A stretch of 64,000 bases of DNA from Pithys albifrons albifrons. Taxonomy: Eukaryota > Chordata > Aves > Passeriformes > Thamnophilidae. Under the pieces are notes generated by a model, which worked only from the letters and a program-made list of their open reading frames with translations, was not told the origin of the DNA and did no database searches. The DNA lies in contig NC_092462.1 of the NCBI RefSeq assembly GCF_047495875.1, positions 27,296,523 to 27,360,522 on the forward strand, given 5' to 3'. Positions 11,356 to 25,500 of the stretch are shown here, one piece after another (within the stretch, counting starts at the first letter, position 1; every line of letters begins with the position of its first letter). The translations under genes and the position numbers were made by a program.

Positions 11356-12427
11356 TTGGTAGGTTGACTGTGGCTGGACACCAGGTGCCCACCACAGATG
11401 CTCTATTAGCCTCTCCCCTGGACAAGGGAGAGAAAATCTATCAAAAGGCTCCTGGGTCAGGGCAAGGGCAGGGAGAGATCATTCACGAGTTACCATTATG
11501 GGCTAAACAGAGTTGACTTGGGGACAGGATTTTATTACCAATCAAATCAGGGTAGGGTAATGAGAAACAAAACCTAAATCTTAAGAACACCCTCCACCTT
11601 CCCTTCTTCCTGGGCCTAACTTTATTCCTGAATTCTCAACCTCCTCTCCCCCAGTGGCTCAGGGAGGAGGAGAATGAGGAATGGGGGTTGTGGTTAGTTC
11701 ATGACATGTTGTCACTGCCACTCCTTCTTCCTCAGAGTGAGGACTCCTGACACACTTTCCTTCTGCCAGCATGGGATCCCTCCCACAGGTGACAGTCCAC
11801 AGAATTCTCCAATGTGAGTCCTTTCCTGTAACTGCAGATCTTCATGAATTGTTTTAGTATGGCTTCCTTCCATGGGCTGCACTCCTTCAGGAACAGGATG
11901 CTCCAGCGTTGGTCCCCTGAAGGGACATAAGTCCTGTCAGCAAACCTGCTCCAGCACAGGCTTCCCACAGCGTTACAGCCTCCTTTGGGCTTCCAACTGC
12001 TCCACTTGTGTCTTCTACGGGTTGCAGGTGGATCTCTGCTCCCTCACAGATCTCCATGGGCTACAGGGGAATAGCTGCCTTACCATGGTCTGCACCACAG
12101 GCTACAGGGAAATCTCTGTTCCAGTGTTTGGAGCACCTCCTCCTGCTCCTGCATTGACCTTGATGCCTGCAGGACTGCTTCTCTCACATATTCTCAGTCC
12201 CTTCTCCATCTGCAATTGCTCTTCAGCAGTAGCTTTCCCTGTTTCTTAAATATGTTATCCCAGAGGTGTTATCACCATTGCTTAGGGGTTGGCTTTGGCC
12301 CAGCTCTGGGTACTTCTTGGAGCTGGCTAGCATTTATGGCACAAGGAGGAAGCTTTCAGCAGTTTCTCACAGAAGACATCTCTGTAGCCCTTCTGCTACC
12401 AAAATCTAGCAACGCAAACCCAATACA
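11356..12427 (-). mobile_element. Solitary LTR of an avian endogenous retrovirus (ERVL-like), sense to ELOVL6
   Basis: I recognise this as a common avian LTR. On minus it starts TGTATTGGGTTTGCG at 12427 and ends near 11356 after a segment that on plus reads GGCTGGACACCAGGTGCCCA. The right end is clear because TGTATTGGG is a typical LTR start; the left end is uncertain by a few bases. The five bases outside each end, with the left edge at 11356, are AAGGG and AAGAG, compatible with a decayed 5-bp target duplication. No gag, pol or primer-binding site adjoins it, so it is a solo LTR, formed by LTR-LTR recombination. The middle part holds imperfect tandem units. It lies in intron 2 in the same orientation as ELOVL6. 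The open frames across it are incidental and no viral gene is present. Confidence 0.8.
11899..12140 (-). repeat. Decayed minisatellite inside the solo LTR
   Basis: On plus, TGCTCC or a close variant recurs at 11899, 11948, 11998 and 12038, with weaker versions near 12077 and 12116, each followed by a segment containing a CACAG or ACGGG and a GCAG or ACAG element. The spacing is 39-50 bp. The units have diverged strongly, so this is an old internal expansion of the LTR rather than a recent tandem array. Confidence 0.6.
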
Positions 12428-14890
12428 AAGAGCCTCAAAACACGTTCCATGCACAAGTCAGGCACTGCATTAAGAAAGAGGAAAACTGAGGTCTGGGGAG
12501 CTGCCTGATGGGAAGACAGTGCAGGCATTACTGGCTGAAGTATATTGTTGCTTTCTGGTGTCTCCATCCTGCTTGCCAGGAGGGAGTAAAGTATTGTTTC
12601 TCAAAAGCCCAAGAAGGCAGCAGATAGCTCAAGACTTCAGTCCAACTCCAGATGTCATTGTAGCAGGCTCAGCTCCTCCTTGAAGTGGAAGTCACTGCCC
12701 ATTTTTGCTAGAGCTGCTTCCTATGCAGACCCACACCTGCACTTGGCTCCTGACACCTCTGGACACCCCAGTTCAGGATCAACACTGCAGAACTGAGCAA
12801 AGAATGTAACTTCTACATAAAAAAAAAATTAAAAGTTCAGCACAGAATACTTCAACATGTCCTAAAGGCTAATCACAGAGCAGAAAGTCTCTGCTCTTAT
12901 TTGTATCTTTTAAAAAAACTTCACCCAACCAACCAAACCATGAAATCTGTATATGCAGAACTAGATAAAGATGTATTGAAGAGGATAAAAGTCCTGACTA
13001 TGGCTATGGTGATTGAAAAATATGTTAGCTACAAGGTAGAGATCAGAGGTGGAGCATCTTTTTGAAAGCATGCCATCCTGCATACCCAGCACCAGCAGAG
13101 AGCAGCAGTGAAGGCTGCAGACAGCAAGACCCATCTGTGTTATACAAAATTAAGGGCTGGTAGTGACTTCAAGCAGAGCTCCCCTTACCCAGGCCCACAG
13201 GCTGTTCAACACAGCCCAAACTACTGGCACCAGCTGATTTAACTAGTCTTTGAGGTGTCTCACTATCTGCTGCTGTGGGCATGCTGGGCTAGTCCAGAAG
13301 CAAGCTGGTTGGGCACCCAGCCAGAGATCCCACGGGTCCAGCTCCAGCTCCCAGTCTGGGGCCCAGCGCTCAAAAGGGAAGAAATCTTAATTTTGCCCCA
13401 ACCTGCTTACATGGTGACTCACAGGAGTCCCAGCAGGTGAGTTTGTGCCCTGGGACCACAAGGAGGTGGCAAAAACATGGTCCTCCTCTGTGAAAGCCAC
13501 ATGGAGCAGACAGTGGTCCTGGGAGAGCAGCTGAGATGACCACACATGCAAATCACAGCCCTCTGACTTGCTTGTACTGTAATGGCAATAGGGAAGCAGG
13601 TTCTTTAGTGGTTTGTTGACTATTTTTTTTCATTCTAGCATGTGAAATATTTACAGAGGAAGCACTCTGAATTCAAAAGAAACTTCAAAAGGGCAGGAAG
13701 TGAAGAATGTGGAGCTTTCTACTCCTTCCTTCATGACAAATAAACCATGTTCACCTTCTCCTTCTGTTCAGCAACAGTAATTTGGTGGTCATACCAAGTT
13801 TCCCTTCTGCTGCTGAAGAGCTGGTCTCTTAATGTAACAAAATGCCCTTTCTGTGATCTTCTGAATGAAAACTCATAGTCCTCAGCAAAGAGGAATGAGT
13901 TGTGCTGCCAATGCTGGGGCACCAGGAGCACGGTAAGCACAGCGACCCCCTGGTTCGACAGGCCTGACCAGCAGCGTAATCCAAGAGCACACCTAGAGAC
14001 AGCAGTTACTGTAAAATGGTGCCAGAGAATATGTCTATGCTTAACAAAGCAACAGAAAACAGGTAAAATACAAACTGATACTGGGAAATGCAGGGAGGAA
14101 GCACATGCAAGAGAAACAACTCTCAGAACTAAGTTTCTTGAAAAGAAATGCAGGTTCGTCAAACATTGCTGAACTTCCCAACAAGACAGTTGTCAACTCA
14201 GTAAAGAAACTCAGACTCTCCTGGCATTACCAAGCAGCATGTACTATGGTAGGTGCATCTCCATGTGAAAGAACATCTCATATCCTTCAGCCATTCGCTT
14301 GCTGTTCTTCTCAACTTATTCCTAAAAATCAGTTTGTAACAAAGCAATTTTTCAACAGGAGCGGTAGATTTGTTTTGCAGTTCTCTAGAAATATTTTTTA
14401 AGTTTTTTTGCTCTACCTGGTAAGGGCAAGCTTCTCTCCAATCACTCTTACCTTCTGTAGTCTGGTGAAACCTGGTCCCAGAGTACCAACCCATGAATGA
14501 TGTGCAGCACACAGATAACATAGTAGAGACGGGTTAGGTGACTGATTTTTTAAGAAATTGATGGATTTTTTTCCTGAAAATTGATTTCTGTTTGTCTCCC
14601 ATAAACTCCTGCTTTGGCCATGTGAGAAGGAATAATAGTTTTTGGCTGACCTAATAGACACCGAGGCATCTCTGGAGAATGCAGGTAACTAAAGGGGCCA
14701 CTCCCAAACCAGCAGAGGGAAGGGTTTTTTCCATGCTTGCTACAGTATTACTTTCTCCTAGGTGACTTCAGTAAAACTGGCAGACCAATGTTGGTGAATG
14801 GCCCATTCCAGGGAGGAAGTACCTAAGTCCTATCGAGCAAACAGAGCAGTAGTTCCAGGAACATGCATTTGTATGGCGACCACACACTAA

Positions 14891-14929
14891 ATACATACAT
14901 ACATACATATATATATGGAGAGAGAGAGA
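14891..14929 (+). repeat. Compound microsatellite (ATAC)n-(AT)n-(GA)n
   Basis: Four to five ATAC units run into (AT)n and then, after a short TGG break, into (GA)n. The array is short and lies in intron 2. It is likely to vary in length between individuals. Confidence 0.9.
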
Positions 14930-17900
14930 TCGAGATCCATATTATAGGAAGAGATACCTAAACTATTATCTGTGTAGACAGGTGAGTTAGTCAGATCACA
15001 GTGTGCTTGCTGCTTTGCTATTGCTGTGGTGATTATACTACCAAACCTCTGGGAAAGACAGAAGATTTAACGAACCATTGGCCTGCTTCCAATCTAAAAT
15101 CTGTGGTGGTTTAAGGTTTCCTAGGAGCAGAGTACTCTGGGAAACTGATACTCTTTATGGCAAAAAGAGAAGACAGTCAAACAAAACTTTAGCAGCTAAA
15201 CCAGAAGGTTTATGGGAGTTCTCCCAGGATATGGCTATAGAGAAGGTAGTTTCTTTTTAAAGTTGAGCCAAAACAGAAGGGAATGTCCAGGTTAAAATTC
15301 TTATCTGTGTGGTTTCAAATGAGAAAAGGATATTAGGGTCTGGTTTGTGCTGACCAGATTCATGGATCAACAGCCTCCTGACTTTTACTGGTGCCTGGGT
15401 GCTTAGTCAAAACCTATTGTTCCAAAATCTTTTGTGGGTAGACATGCCAAACTGTTTTGAGGCTGAGAAGTCAATTAAAATCATAAGAGTAGCGTCCTTA
15501 AGAGCCTGCCTGACAGCAACAGCATTCCTTCCACCACAGGGACAGGACTCATGAAACCTGGTCTCACACACCAACCTTTCAGCACAGGGAAGCAAAGGGT
15601 GAGTGAGAAATATGTTTCCTGGCTAATTAAGTTTCCTTAAACTTCCACGTCCACAAGCACATGTTTACAGGGTATCACAGACAGTGAATGGGTCCCACTT
15701 TCTGGGAGCTTGACTTGTGCAAGAACAGCACAAGCCACCACAATTTTGATCTGCTTTCTGATACCCAAGCTGCTCTGGGAGGTGTTTGTGGACTGGCTGG
15801 ATTTCATTGCAGCTGTTCCTCTCTCTTTTTTTTTTAATGAATCACCTCTTAACTCTTGTGATTTTTATCCAGTGATGTGCACTTTAATCCACACTTAGCT
15901 GGCTCTGCAGGGGGAAGGGAGGAGGTGCACCACCTTCACCGGGCACTATATGATGTTGCACTACAAAAAAATGTTTGATTTTCCAGATGGAATAAACTTT
16001 CTAAAAGAGAGGAGGAATCAATTAAGTCTATGAAAACCTTAACATAGAGTTTCACTAAAAGGTTGTCAGACTACTTAAATGTTGTCTCAGATGTGACTTC
16101 TGTCTTAGTTTGCCTTGATGGTATTCAATAAAATTGAAGTTACATAAGTTCCATGAATTACCATAAAATCCTGGATCTTCTTGTACTTAAACAGGTGTAG
16201 AAACTCTAAGGTTGCTTTAGGCTTATCTTTGATTGCTAAATCATGGTATTTACACAGTGAGAAACCATACAGTAAGAAGCCAATCATTAAGTACAAATGA
16301 AATACGGGTTATGACTGAAAGCTATCATTTGGCTGTTGTACAGTGACCTAGATGGAATTAATGGCTCTTATTTTGACTTCACAGAGTTAATGAGACCTGT
16401 GGCTACTTGTCATGCAATATGACATGTCCTGTACTCTCACAGAAAAGTAGTCTGGAAAAGGATCTGGCACCCAGCATCCTAAATGGTCAATGTGACACAA
16501 GGACAGCCTATATGAAATATTCATTTGCATTAATAACTGACTAGAAGAACAGCTTTGTAAGTCTGCACCTGGTTATTAAAACTATTTTGCTAGGTTTGTG
16601 GAAGAGGGTTGTAAATTTTCCAAATTGAATTAATCAGTCTCTTGGTTCGTGAAGGATATACAGCAATGCAGTATTCATGTAAGTAATAAAGAAGTTTGAA
16701 AAAGCGTAGTACTGACTATGGATTTTGTGTTTTACAAGCATTTACAAGACAGGACTTCTTAACAGTGAGTTACCCGGAAATCCTGGAGACACTTGTTCAA
16801 ATTACAGCTGATGAACACGACTGTTATTTTTAGAAGAAATGACAAAGAAAATTAATGTAATTAGGCTGTTGTTTCATCATCTTTCAACATTTCTGAAGTG
16901 CTTTCAAGCAACGACAAGGTTACTGATGGAGAGGGAGACCTGTTCCTGCAAGACTGTTGTTATAAGACACCCTGTTTAACCTCCCAGAACCGATCCAGGT
17001 ACCTCCCCAGAAGACTCTGTCTCCTCACTGAATCCACTTAAGATGAAAAGGTCATCTCCATTCTTTCCACACAGCAGACCTGCTTGTTGCTATACCAAAA
17101 TTTTGGCCTTCTCTTCTTTCCAACAGCCAAGTGACCTACCGCCTCCAGCTTGAGCTGTCCCAGAGATACCAACACCTCAATAACATTCAGGGCAGCAACT
17201 GCTTTAGATCAGATGTTTCTGTGTGAAGAACTGCTAAGTATAAAATTGTCCACAACATGGGGTCTCTTCAGGTTCAGACCTAACTTCCTTCAGACTTCTG
17301 TTCATGCTGGCATCTCCAAGGCCCTTAGCACTGTATTTGTGAATACCTCACAGAACCTAATGGCCTTTACTCATGTGACAGCCTCATAAGGTGGTTAAGC
17401 GTAAGATCCATGTCAAAGACAGAGAGGCAAGGTAAACAGAAATTTTAATTGTCCTGTCAAAAATCTGTGTCTGAGTTTGGATAAGAAATGATGTGCAATG
17501 TCATGAGTTGTGGTTCTGTGCCCTTCCCATGAGGTCTGTTTGATGTAAGCAGAAAGACATTTGACCTCACTCTGTATTAGTGAAAACAATATTACTGAAT
17601 TAATAGTAAACACACTCCAGCAGGACAAATTTTTTCAGAGTCCTTTGACCTACTATAGATTTTCTTTTCACTTTTTAAAGTTGCTCTCTGAACCTTCAAG
17701 TCCGAGACTTTCCATCTTTATTGCCTAAGGTACATGTATATCTTTCAAGATAAATAGTTTATAAGCATAAAAGCCGTTGGTACGCCTCTTAACAACACAC
17801 TTCATTGTCTGAACATTTGATATTTTGACAGCACACTTTTGAGACCTAAAAATACAAGGGGATGGTCACAGACATGCAGTGCAATTTTACAAAGCTGTGC

Positions 17901-20900
17901 TGTCCTAGGAAACACTAAAAATTTGAAAACTTTCTGATCAAACCAGACGACCAGATATGCCTTTCATAGACTTGGTCAGACCCTTGCTTTCCCTGTCTTT
18001 TCCCCATGATATACTGGGTGAAACCAGTGTGGATTTGACCTGATACAGCTGGACACAAGCCACAGAGAATGTTAACCTACTAAGTGAGTTTTAAGAGCAT
18101 CCCTGCTTCTATCTCCCCCCTCCACTGTCATACCAGTTGAATTTGTGTAGGAGCAGACCACAGCTACTGACTTTAACCATAGGAGAAAATATTTGGATTT
18201 TCTCCCTCCTGGAATTTTTGCATTTGTTCTAACTATTGTAGTTGTTTTTCATTAATGCTCCTTGCCAATCCCCTTACTTGCACCAGTGGACTCCAGAAGA
18301 AAATCAGGTAATGATCAGAATCCATAACGGAGGGGTGCCTAACTCCTTGTAACATGAGCAGGTACAAAAGCCATGTTAGTGAGGTGGAAAATTCAGTGCC
18401 AATATTCTTAAAACCTCCTATTTTCTTTTACCAATGCCTTCGGTTGATAAAATTACAAAACTGCACTTTTAATCCTATTCAGCAGCAATTGATTCTGTGG
18501 GACATTAATTTTAAAGGGCTTCTATCTACCTAAGTCTTTGAAGAAAAGCCTGAAGACATAACCAGTGAGTCGATCATGGACAAAAACACAACCCTAAATT
18601 CTCACTGTAAAATGAAAACATCTGATTATTTCTAAGTTAGTCTTGCAGAGGACTGCAAGGCTTGGTTTTGTATGTTTGGGATTTAGGACAATCATAACAT
18701 TACTGAGCACCTAAGCTGGACTCCCTTCTGCTCAATATTGTTTGCATTTCACGGGGAAAAAAAATCACACTGGCTATAATTTTCTCATCTTTAAGAGAAT
18801 TAATTTGGGGCACAGATGTGAAAATATGTTACTGAGTCTTCTCTGGTGCTGATAAACTATGGTAACTATTGACATGTTCATTCTATATTTAGCAATTTTA
18901 GTGTAAAAGCAGAGAAGAAGGTTTGTACTACCATATTTGACCCCTTGTTAATTGTGTTTAGACAACCATGTGCTTAGTTACTACAATTCAGTTGCTAGCA
19001 GATAATTGAAAGCACAGGAACTTCCTGTGTCCCCCCCTAGACTAGCATATATACAAAATTATTTGGGATCATTATTTATTCTCTTACAATTGGCAGGAAC
19101 AAGAAATAATTATGGAAAAAGCACCTTGGTCCTATGGTAACTGAACACCTTTAAAAGCCCATTTTCAAAAATTAACAGTCGTTTAAGAGTACTTAAGTTA
19201 ATCTTACTCTTTAAAAAGAACAGAGAACTCATCCTCTTCAGCCCATGTGTCTGAAAGGCTGCAAGGTATCTATCTGTATTCTTCATAATGACTAAACCAT
19301 TGTAATCAAGACCACAATTTTCACAAATGTTTCAGACGAGGAAATGCTTTTAACTTCCTAAGTTTCCTTAAAGCTTGTAATGACCAATGCCTTTGTTCCT
19401 ACTTGCAATTTTACCCCTCCAACTGAGAAAAGAGAGGGAATGCATGATTTGTAAATGTTCCCTTACTTGGAGGTGTATGTGATAACTTGCAATGGGCACC
19501 CTCTGTGGCACTTCTCTGCCCTGAGCTCCTGTATCCACGCATTCCACAGTGAGCTCTGCTGGCCCTCTTGAACTGGGGCTACCCCACAGCTCAGTCCCCA
19601 CTCAGGGTGCTGCCTCCAATGCCCCACTGACCACCCAGCTGTACTGGTGCTGCTCTGGCTGGTTACACGGCCATGCTGTTTAACTGCACTGGGGAATGAT
19701 GCAACTTAAATAGTGTCTCCTCCACTTTTAATTTTTTTTTTAAAAATTACACAGTTTCATTGCTCTTAGTCATAGTGGGGAAAACAAAGAACAGGGAAAG
19801 TAGGAGCCTTTCCAGCTAGCCTTGGCACTAGAGATTTCACAGTGTGGTGTGGCATTGAGCTCTGAGCAGCTACTAAGCTCTGGGAAGCCACAGAAAAGGC
19901 ATTTAAGGCAGTCGTTTGTATCTCTGCTGGATCTCGTTTCAAATATGGCTCCTCTACAGAGTGACAGAAAATCCCAGGACTGACTCAAAATCTTGGAAAT
20001 ACACACTACAGTCAGGAATGCAGCAAGAACCATACCAATGCTGTATTAAGTACCATTATATTTATTACAAATTCTCTCTGTAAACCACTGCTCTGAACAA
20101 CAGAACTGGGTTGCTCCAAAATATACTTACACCAAACAGTTTCTATCTCTGCAAGGGCATGAGAACACCAAAAATTTAAGAAGGCCCAACAGCATAAAGT
20201 TCTGTCTGATGTCTTGTTGCCCAGCTGCTCCTCAGCTTCTCCCCCTGTCCATCTCCTAACTGGAAAGGAGAAGAGATAGAACTTGCAGCTCACCTACTCC
20301 TCTGCCCTCCTTGAAGGTGATGGAGACTCATTCATGGTGGAGTCCAAGCCACAGCATTGTTAAAAAAAAAAGTGAGAAAAGGGGAAGATAAGCAATAACA
20401 CGTTTTTTTTCAAAGTGGTGCTTGCTTATCCTAAAATCTGATGGTTAGCTAATAATGGGGTGTTCTGGCTCTCAGTACCATGTGTATGAGCACAACCTGT
20501 GTGGCAGACGACTTTTTTTTTTTGCATAAATTCATGCATACGTTGGGGTTTGGGTCCAGTCCTATCAAAATCCCAAAGTAAAATGTGAGAGAATTCCCCT
20601 TCCATCCTAAAAAGGACTCCAATCACTGAACCAAGCACAAAAGCCTTACTTTTCAGACCTGTCTACCACGTCTGATGCAGAGGCTTTTCTAGCAAGTAAT
20701 GAAAAATAATTTGAGTTTTCAGTTGGGATCAAAACCTGAAGTTAGGCCAGCTCAGAGTGATTTAGAAATTGTGCAAATATTTTACATGGCTCTAAGAAAG
20801 AATATATCATTTGTGCAGGTTTATACACCCATAAGCATATGCATACATGGCCTGGGTGGTGTTCAGTATCCCATGTGATAAATTTTGGGGAGGATAATGA

Positions 20901-21987
20901 GGTCCATTAAAGTGACAGCTTGCTCTGTGGTTTATGAGTGAGGGCAGAGTGCGCCTTGCATCAGCCTTTTTTTCCCCATCGGCAATAAATCCCTCAATGT
21001 GGGTCAACTCCCTTCAGCCCTTCCCTCTCATCGGCAGATTTCTCAGTCACAACTCACCTGACTCCCAAAACCATTTCTTTGTCCATTTTATTGATAGAGG
21101 TGGAAAGAAAATGAGACAACGTATTTCCTTCCCTCCTCAGGGACCTCATTAAGCATACCCAAACAGTGACATCTCTGAATGGCTCCCAATCAATGGACAC
21201 TGTCATCTGGAGATTTTAATCACATTAACACCACAGCAGAAGAAAATCCATCTGACTCTCCCTTGCTAAAGTGGCAAACTCAACTAATTCGGCCAATTGC
21301 TGCAGCTACTACTCACAAGGCTTTTTCATATGTGCGGATAAAAATCAATCTACCACAGCTACTGCCTTCCAGTCCCTCCTCACAGAGTCTGAATTCCCTC
21401 TTCCAGGAATTGCAATTTGATCCCCTAGACTGGCCTTCCCTGTGACTGGGAATCACTATATTCAGACAATCCTGAAAGCAGAGTACAAAGAAAATCAATA
21501 AAGTGAAGTTTTGTGAGCTGGTGCAAGAACATGCACTGCTTACAAGGCATAAGTAGAAAAACAAATGCCAAGGCTAGATTCCTACCGGTAGTCTGTGTAA
21601 CAGAGGAGAATATAATTGGTGAAGGCAAAAAGAGTTATACTTTTATGAAAAGTCTTACAAAGCACTTGGTAGCTATACAAGGCCCATTGGGTTTTGCTAG
21701 AGATAAGCAAGGAGCAATGGTCAGGCTGAAGGGCAGCAGCACTCAATCATTACCCAGGAAAATAAGCTGCCTACAGGGACACCATATAATCATACACTGC
21801 TGAAAAGCATGTTACTGTTTTCTTAAGTGAATGAAAAACAATTTTTCAGCTCTACCAATGCATCCCTGCATCTCCTCTGACTTCCACAGAGTCAGTTACA
21901 AGCTAATCAATAGTAATTACCTATCATCTGGTCTTGCTCTCCTCAGAGTGCTGCTACCTGACACTGCTCCTTGATTATCTGGAATGT

Positions 21988-22597
21988 TGTTATGGGTTTA
22001 GCCAGGTGGGCCTAAATTTAGGCTTTGAAGTTCAGACTAGGCCTGGAATTGTCAGCTGACTTGAGCTGGGCTGAGCTAGCTAACAGGTGACATCTTCTAG
22101 CCAATAATATTGTATTCCATACCATATTACATCATCTCAAAAGGGGTAAAATCCAGTGTGTGGGAGCGGCTTAGTCAGTTCCACCATGGCCGGGCTACAA
22201 GCCAGTGGTGCAACTTTTGTCCTGGAGTGGGCCTTGCTCCTGCTGTTGCTGCTGCTTGCATTTTGTTAGAGTTCAGGGAAGTAGAAATATTTTGTTGTTC
22301 TACCTTCTCTTTCTTGCAGGGTGTCTTTTAGAGTACTTACAGATCTAAAGTAATACACTTTGTATTAATTGGGAGTGGGAAGTTATTTCTTGTTATACAT
22401 AACTTGTGTGTGTTATATTGTAGTTTTCTCTTAATTTTCTCTTTTCTGTATAAATACATGTAGTTAGCTTCAGCATAAACCTGGTTTAGAGGTTTTTTTC
22501 CTTTCCCCTTTCTTTTTTCCCTTAGCTGGTTGGGGGGAGGAGGAACCCTTTCTCTCTGTCTTGGACAGCTGGCGTTTTGCCGGCTCAACCCAAGACA
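21988..22597 (+). mobile_element. Solitary LTR of an avian endogenous retrovirus (ERVL-like), antisense to ELOVL6
   Basis: The element starts TGTTATGGGTTTAGCC and ends GGCTCAACCCAAGACA, giving TGT...ACA termini of retroviral type. The flanks AATGT (21983-21987) and CATGT (22598-22602) differ by one base and fit a 5-bp target duplication that has mutated once. Inside, the stretch around 22105-22140 (ATATTGTATTCCATACCATATTAC in part) resembles the conserved GATATTCCATACCAT block upstream of the promoter in avian ERVL LTRs. No internal retroviral sequence lies on either side, so it is a solo LTR. It is about 610 bp and runs on plus, opposite to ELOVL6. The 73- and 142-residue open frames that cross it are chance frames, not viral proteins. 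Confidence 0.82.
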
Positions 22598-25500
22598 CAT
22601 GTGGAGGTTAGGAACTTGCAGGAACCGTGTTTCTTGATGAAAGCTGTTACTTCTCAAGCAGTAAGTCACTCTTTCATCACTAAATAATAATTGGACTTTT
22701 GTTGTAGCCAAAGTTCCCTGGCACCCTATGAAGGCTATATACCTGGAGAGATGGTTTTCTGCCAAGAAACATTTTCTAGTTCTTAGATAATAATTTCAGC
22801 AAGTTTGGACTGTTGCTAAATCACTAAAAAAAAAAATCAATTTTCAACTTAAGCCTTGTATTTGGTTCAAAATCTCGCAAGAATTAAAGAATCCATCTGA
22901 GGATTTTTAAAGTAGCCCATGAGGATTCACAAGCACAGTGTACCTCTTCAGCAATCCTTAATGAATGCTTCAGGGGCATTTGCACTTGTTCCTATGTCGC
23001 TACTGAAATTATTCTCAGCATCCAACATAATCTCCAAGCAATTTTAGAATAAGTGTAGTATTGCAGAGATTTAAATGATAATCCGAAAAAAGTGGCATTA
23101 TCTAGTTCTGCAGGATAAATTAGAGATACTTACAGGATCAAATGTATCAAGTTGGTAGAGTAACTGTCATGTATAGCACTGAAATGTATGTATTCAGGAG
23201 TTTGAAATTATCCTATGCAAATAAAGCCAAACAGTAATAAAGGAGAAGATTTAGCAGAGAATCAAGCCAACCAATGGAGCCAGTCACCAGTAAAGCCATT
23301 AAACCGGCAGATAACAAAGTAAGCAAAACCTAAGTTACAAGAAAAGAGTAGCATTTGACAGAATTAAGAAGGCTTGAAGAAGCTAAAAGTTATAATACAG
23401 CTGTAATGAGCTACTCAGATCCATCAATTTAATACCAATACCAGGCTTGGAGCCACTGACCTCCTTTATCACTCTCCAGGGCAGTAGTCCTGCAAGCACC
23501 TAGAGAAGTTCAGATCTCAGGGCATCTGCCTACAGTTGGAAAATAATAAATGTAATTTTTGTATTCAGCGACCTAGGGAAGATGCTGAATGGTACAGCAC
23601 AAGGATACACATTTGTTTAGAAGAAGTTGAACTTGTCACAAAACAGTGACTCTGCTAAACCACAGCTCAACACCCATACGCAGCCAAGTCCTGCATACAA
23701 TCACTGCTGGGTTTGGCAGTATTTATTAACAGCTCGTGCGCAGATGAAGTGTTGGATTTGATAGGTCATGCAAGTTAACACCTCTAAGTGTTTTATTCCC
23801 ACTGTCTCCAACAAGCACAAGCTGTTAGGGACTTACTCAGAGGAAAATACGTGGAGATTTCAGTTCCCTGGGGATTTCTGCACTGAGGAAGTCTTTTTAC
23901 CATGCTCATGAACGAAGTATTGAACCTGAGTAAAATGCAGAAGTAAAGTAAAATGCCACCACAGAGAGACAGAAGGGAGGCTTGATTCCTTTTGAATTAA
24001 TCAACCACTTTATCTCTAGTGCAGTTCTCTTCTTAAGCCACCAGATAGATGTCCCTTATTCCTCAAATACACTTTTCAGTCTGCTCCCCATTTAAAACTG
24101 AGAAGCAAAGTCTCCCTCCGAGGGGCTCTGCTTTGGGTACCGTTCATGCCATGCCAAATGGTGGCCTGTGAGGGCTCTTGTGGGCTGGGACTGGGTGATC
24201 TCATGAGAAAGGTGTAATTCAAGATGACACACTGAGTATCAATACGCTCATTGATTGTGAGAGAGGGGAAGCAAAAGGGGCAAAATGAGCACAACAACTT
24301 TCCAAATAACATACTGAGTTCACTGTGCTAAGATGACCATTTTCCAGCATCAAGACAAGTAAGCTAAATAAGAGAAAAAAGAGTTTTAAAGAAAGGAGGC
24401 CCAGCTTAGCACTGAAAAAAGGTATTTTCATAATAATTTTTAGCCAGTCCTATCCATATCTCCTGTAAAGTGCAATCAACCAGGTTTCACAGTGATTCCT
24501 TGATTTACTCTTAATTAGGCCCGATTAGGTAAAACCAGTAAAACCATTTCATCTTCAAAATTACTTTGATGGACACAACAGAGTTCACAGCAGTAAGAGC
24601 AGAGCAAATTAAGGAGTGAGATTTTAGAAGAGGGTGGGCACAGCATTTTGTCACATGGCATCAGTTACAATTCTGGGAATAAGTATAGTAGATATTGGAG
24701 ATACATCTTCTTGACAGTACTTTATTGCTCTTGTCTATATATTTTTATTTATTTTGGTCTTTATATTTTTATCATCTCTGTACTATTTTTTAATGCTAGC
24801 TAGAATTTGTTTAGCACTGTAGGAATTCACTGTACATATAGCACTGTTTGTTTTCCTACTGGGATTACCATTAAGCTTACGGAAAAGAAACTTTTCTTCT
24901 TCAACTGTTAAATCTCATCCAAGGGATTTTTGTCTTCTCTCCAGTCATCCTGAATTCCTTGTGTTCACCCAACTTTCAACTTCTGCTCCAAAATGGTAAT
25001 TAAAAAGATGCTTCTTTATTGTTATTTAAGAAAACTAGGTAAGGACATAAAAGATGAACATGGTCTTATAGAAATAAATGTAAAGTATGTATATATCTTA
25101 AGCCTTTTACTGATTTGGGTTCTGAGAAATGTCCTACTATATGCCTTAATGCTTCCCAAATATAGGGTATGTTTCACTTGGAGTTCATTTGCTTTTAAAT
25201 TTGTGAGAAGATTATTAATTCACCTGAAATGCTGCTCACTAATTTTAATGTTAATTGGTAAACATTCCTCTTTTCAGTAATTCATTTTATCTTTAAATGT
25301 ACTGTCAGGACCTTATAGAATTTCAGCGTATTTTAAGATTTTGACGGGTTGCTCAGCAACATATGAAATTAAGTTGTGTTATAATCACCATGGCAAGTAT
25401 TTGTGAATAGCGGCTCTTGTTGACAGGACATAAATCTCAATAATCTTTAATCAGTTTTCCTACTTTATAAGCATGATAACTAGAATGTAGTTCAGAGTCA

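Noticed and set aside
13255..13440. A 61-codon open frame on plus ending at a CAG-GTGAGT-like donor in a GC-richer block
   Set aside because: No matching acceptor, no family resemblance, and the frame closes right at the donor. A chance frame is the simpler reading.
14198..14661. Two open frames of 107 and 82 codons on minus, suggestive of an exon
   Set aside because: No acceptor/donor pair framing a conserved peptide and no resemblance to a known family.
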